Assembly (NCBI GenBank): GCA_016214245.1 | Contig: JACROW010000100.1 | Span: forward strand, 1-8,505 | Origin: Candidatus Omnitrophota bacterium | GTDB lineage: Bacteria; Omnitrophota; Gorgyraeia; 2-01-FULL-45-10 | Length of the DNA: 8,505 nucleotides | Direction: 5' to 3' | Part shown: positions 7,240-8,505 of the stretch, piece after piece | Layout of the letters: each line of letters opens with the position of its first letter | Position numbering within the stretch: position 1 is the first letter of the stretch | Translations under genes and position numbers: made by a program | Notes under the pieces: model-generated | The model's database searches: none | What the model saw: only the letters and a program-made list of their open reading frames with translations | What the model was told of the DNA's origin: nothing

Positions 7240-7851
7240 ATGGGGAAGATTAAACTTACAAAAGGCGAATTAAAAAAAGAGCGCGATGCCTTAAGGCGGT
7301 ATGAACGTTATCTGCCGATACTTCAACTCAAGAAACAGCAGCTTCAGATAGAGATACTTCGCCAAGCGGCTCTTTTGGAAGAGAAGAGGCGGCACGAGTC
7401 GGAAACTATAAAGAATATAGAAACTTGGGGAGGTCTTCTCACCGATCGGGCTGTAAACATAAGGCAATGGCTTAAGCTCGAGAAGATCAATATCGGCTCT
7501 AAAAATATCGCAGGCACGGACCTTCCGATCTTCGAAGGCGTGGAATTCGGCTTCGCCGAATACGACCTTTTCTCTACGCCGTTGTGGGTGGACACCGCCG
7601 TTGAACTTTTGAGGGCGCTCGTATCGTTACGCGAGGAGATAGGCATTCTCGAAAAAGGCATCTACATCTTAAGGCACGAGCTTCGTATAACAACCCAGCG
7701 CGTCAACCTTTTTGAAAAGGTCAAGATCCCGGAAGCAGAAGAGGCGATACGCGTCATAAAGATATATCTGGGAGACCAAATGAGTAACGCGGTAGGTCGC
7801 AGCAAGATAGCGAAGAAGAAGATAGAGGAGGCCGAAGAGGTGGTCGTATGA
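7240..7851 (+). CDS. atpD: V/A-type ATP synthase subunit D (central stalk)
   Basis: Central rotor shaft that passes torque between the proteolipid ring and the A3B3 head. In the 203 aa protein, two long helices are expected: an N-terminal one (about 5-65, IKLTKGELKKERDALRRYERY) and a C-terminal one (about 120-200). They are joined by a short beta region (GTDLPIFEGVEFGFAEYDLF, 92-111). The D-family signature TTQRVNLFEKVKIPE is at 151-165. The length and both ends agree with the family (about 195-225 aa). The start is one base after the B stop, and no convincing Shine-Dalgarno is seen, so translation probably depends on ribosomes finishing B. The stop overlaps the subunit I ATG. The partner rotor subunit F is not found beside it. 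Confidence 0.94.
   Translation: MGKIKLTKGELKKERDALRRYERYLPILQLKKQQLQIEILRQAALLEEKRRHESETIKNIETWGGLLTDRAVNIRQWLKLEKINIGSKNIAGTDLPIFEGVEFGFAEYDLFSTPLWVDTAVELLRALVSLREEIGILEKGIYILRHELRITTQRVNLFEKVKIPEAEEAIRVIKIYLGDQMSNAVGRSKIAKKKIEEAEEVVV
7834..7840 (+). promoter_or_regulatory. Ribosome-binding site of subunit I
   Basis: GAAGAGG inside the end of subunit D is 7 bases before ATG 7848, with a second purine-rich GAGGAG at 7825-7830. The spacing supports ATG 7848 over ATG 7860 as the start. Confidence 0.55.
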
Positions 7852-8505
7852 TAGTGCCGATGAAAAAAGTGACGATCATCACCCAGTCCAAGGATGCGGA
7901 CCAGGCGGTTATGAGACTGCGTGCGCTCGGCGTCGTGCATGTGGAGCACCAGGAGGTGCCTTCCGGCAAGGAGATAAACGAGATTAAAGAGAGCGCTCAT
8001 ATAGTCGGCGAGGTCTTGAATATATTGTCCGAGACAAAGTTTTTGGAGACAAAGCACGTTGAAATCTGTGTAGACCCGGCTGTGTGGCAGCCTATGGCAA
8101 GGCACATTATAGAGCTGCACAAGCGGCTTGACCATCTCGAAGACTATTCGAAAAGGCTTACCAGAGACATAAAGGAGTGGGAAGAGTGGGGCGATTTCAA
8201 TCCCCTGACCATAACAAATTTAAAATCGAAGAATCTGTATGCAAGGCTCTATCGCGTTCCGTTGAAGGAATTGAAAAATTTTCCTCCCTCGGTCATAGTG
8301 AAGAGCCTCTCAACTAATAAAGGTCAGACAAACTGCGTAGTCATCTCGCAGGGAGAAGTTGAGGTCCCGTTTAAAGAAGTCATGCCTCCAAAGATGAGCC
8401 TCGCTGATATGCGCGCTAGGTCCGCGGAGAATAGCAATATCATAAAATCGATCAGAACCCAGATACAACAGCACATCTGTTACAGAGAAAGTTTCCTGCG
8501 CATTA
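7848..8505 (+). CDS. atpI: V/A-type ATP synthase subunit I, N-terminal part (truncated by window end)
   Basis: The frame is open from ATG 7848 to the last base, giving 219 complete codons with no stop. Subunit I (the a/NtpI family, normally about 600-650 aa) is the membrane stator that carries the ion half-channels and anchors the E stalk. Only part of its cytoplasmic N-terminal domain is here, so no membrane span is expected or seen. The start MIVPMKKVTIITQSKDADQA and RLRALGVVHVEHQE (23-36) are typical of the family. A helical, charged stretch (about 85-113) follows, then WEEWGDFNP (111-119) and an alpha/beta portion (YARLYRVPLKEL, 131-142). The ATG overlaps the D stop (ATGA); GAAGAGG 7 bases upstream, with GAGGAG before it, is a good ribosome-binding site. 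ATG at 7860 is a possible alternative start. The truncation is due to the window, not to mutation. Confidence 0.93.
   Translation, partial: MIVPMKKVTIITQSKDADQAVMRLRALGVVHVEHQEVPSGKEINEIKESAHIVGEVLNILSETKFLETKHVEICVDPAVWQPMARHIIELHKRLDHLEDYSKRLTRDIKEWEEWGDFNPLTITNLKSKNLYARLYRVPLKELKNFPPSVIVKSLSTNKGQTNCVVISQGEVEVPFKEVMPPKMSLADMRARSAENSNIIKSIRTQIQQHICYRESFLRI

Overview
The window is a wall-to-wall, one-direction (+ strand) bacterial gene cluster with two metabolic halves. The first half (about 1-3061) carries the last steps of de novo pyrimidine synthesis: pyrK, pyrD (class 1B), pyrF and pyrE, after the last 17 codons of an unidentified gene. The second half (about 3083-8505) is the front of a bacterial V/A-type ATPase operon: subunit E, a DUF2764-like protein, subunits A, B and D, and the N-terminal part of subunit I, which runs off the right edge.

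Genes are packed with almost no spacer: four-base ATGA/GTGA overlaps at pyrK-pyrD, pyrD-pyrF, pyrF-pyrE, E-DUF2764 and D-I; a 25-base overlap at A-B; gaps of 1, 6 and 9 bases elsewhere. The largest gap is 21 bases, between pyrE and subunit E, and it is mostly taken up by a ribosome-binding site. No promoter, terminator, RNA gene, mobile element or CRISPR array is visible, so co-transcription of all the genes is the simplest reading, though it is an inference. No stretch over 300 bases lacks a gene.

Function: PyrD with PyrK oxidises dihydroorotate to orotate using NAD+, PyrE adds phosphoribose from PRPP, and PyrF decarboxylates OMP to UMP. The ATPase genes encode the catalytic A3B3 head, a central-stalk subunit (D), a peripheral-stalk subunit (E) and the start of the membrane stator (I). 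The proteolipid K is presumably just beyond the window. No separate subunit C, F or G gene is seen; DUF2764 sits where C would be expected.

Organism: the gene order E-DUF2764-A-B-D-I and the wording of the A and B proteins (for example A-subunit [13 protein letters not shown]) match the V-type ATPase of Chlamydiae, Spirochaetes, Bacteroidetes and related uncultured lineages rather than the archaeal/Thermus or Enterococcus types. Codon use is rich in ATA (Ile) and AGG/AGA (Arg) at moderate GC. A PVC-related or other uncultured anaerobic bacterium, such as Omnitrophota, is my best guess, but the phylum cannot be fixed from this sequence alone.

This is mainly a conserved housekeeping region. 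The points most worth following up are the pyr-atp juxtaposition, the reduced ATPase subunit set with a short DUF2764 protein, and a heptanucleotide repeat inside pyrK.
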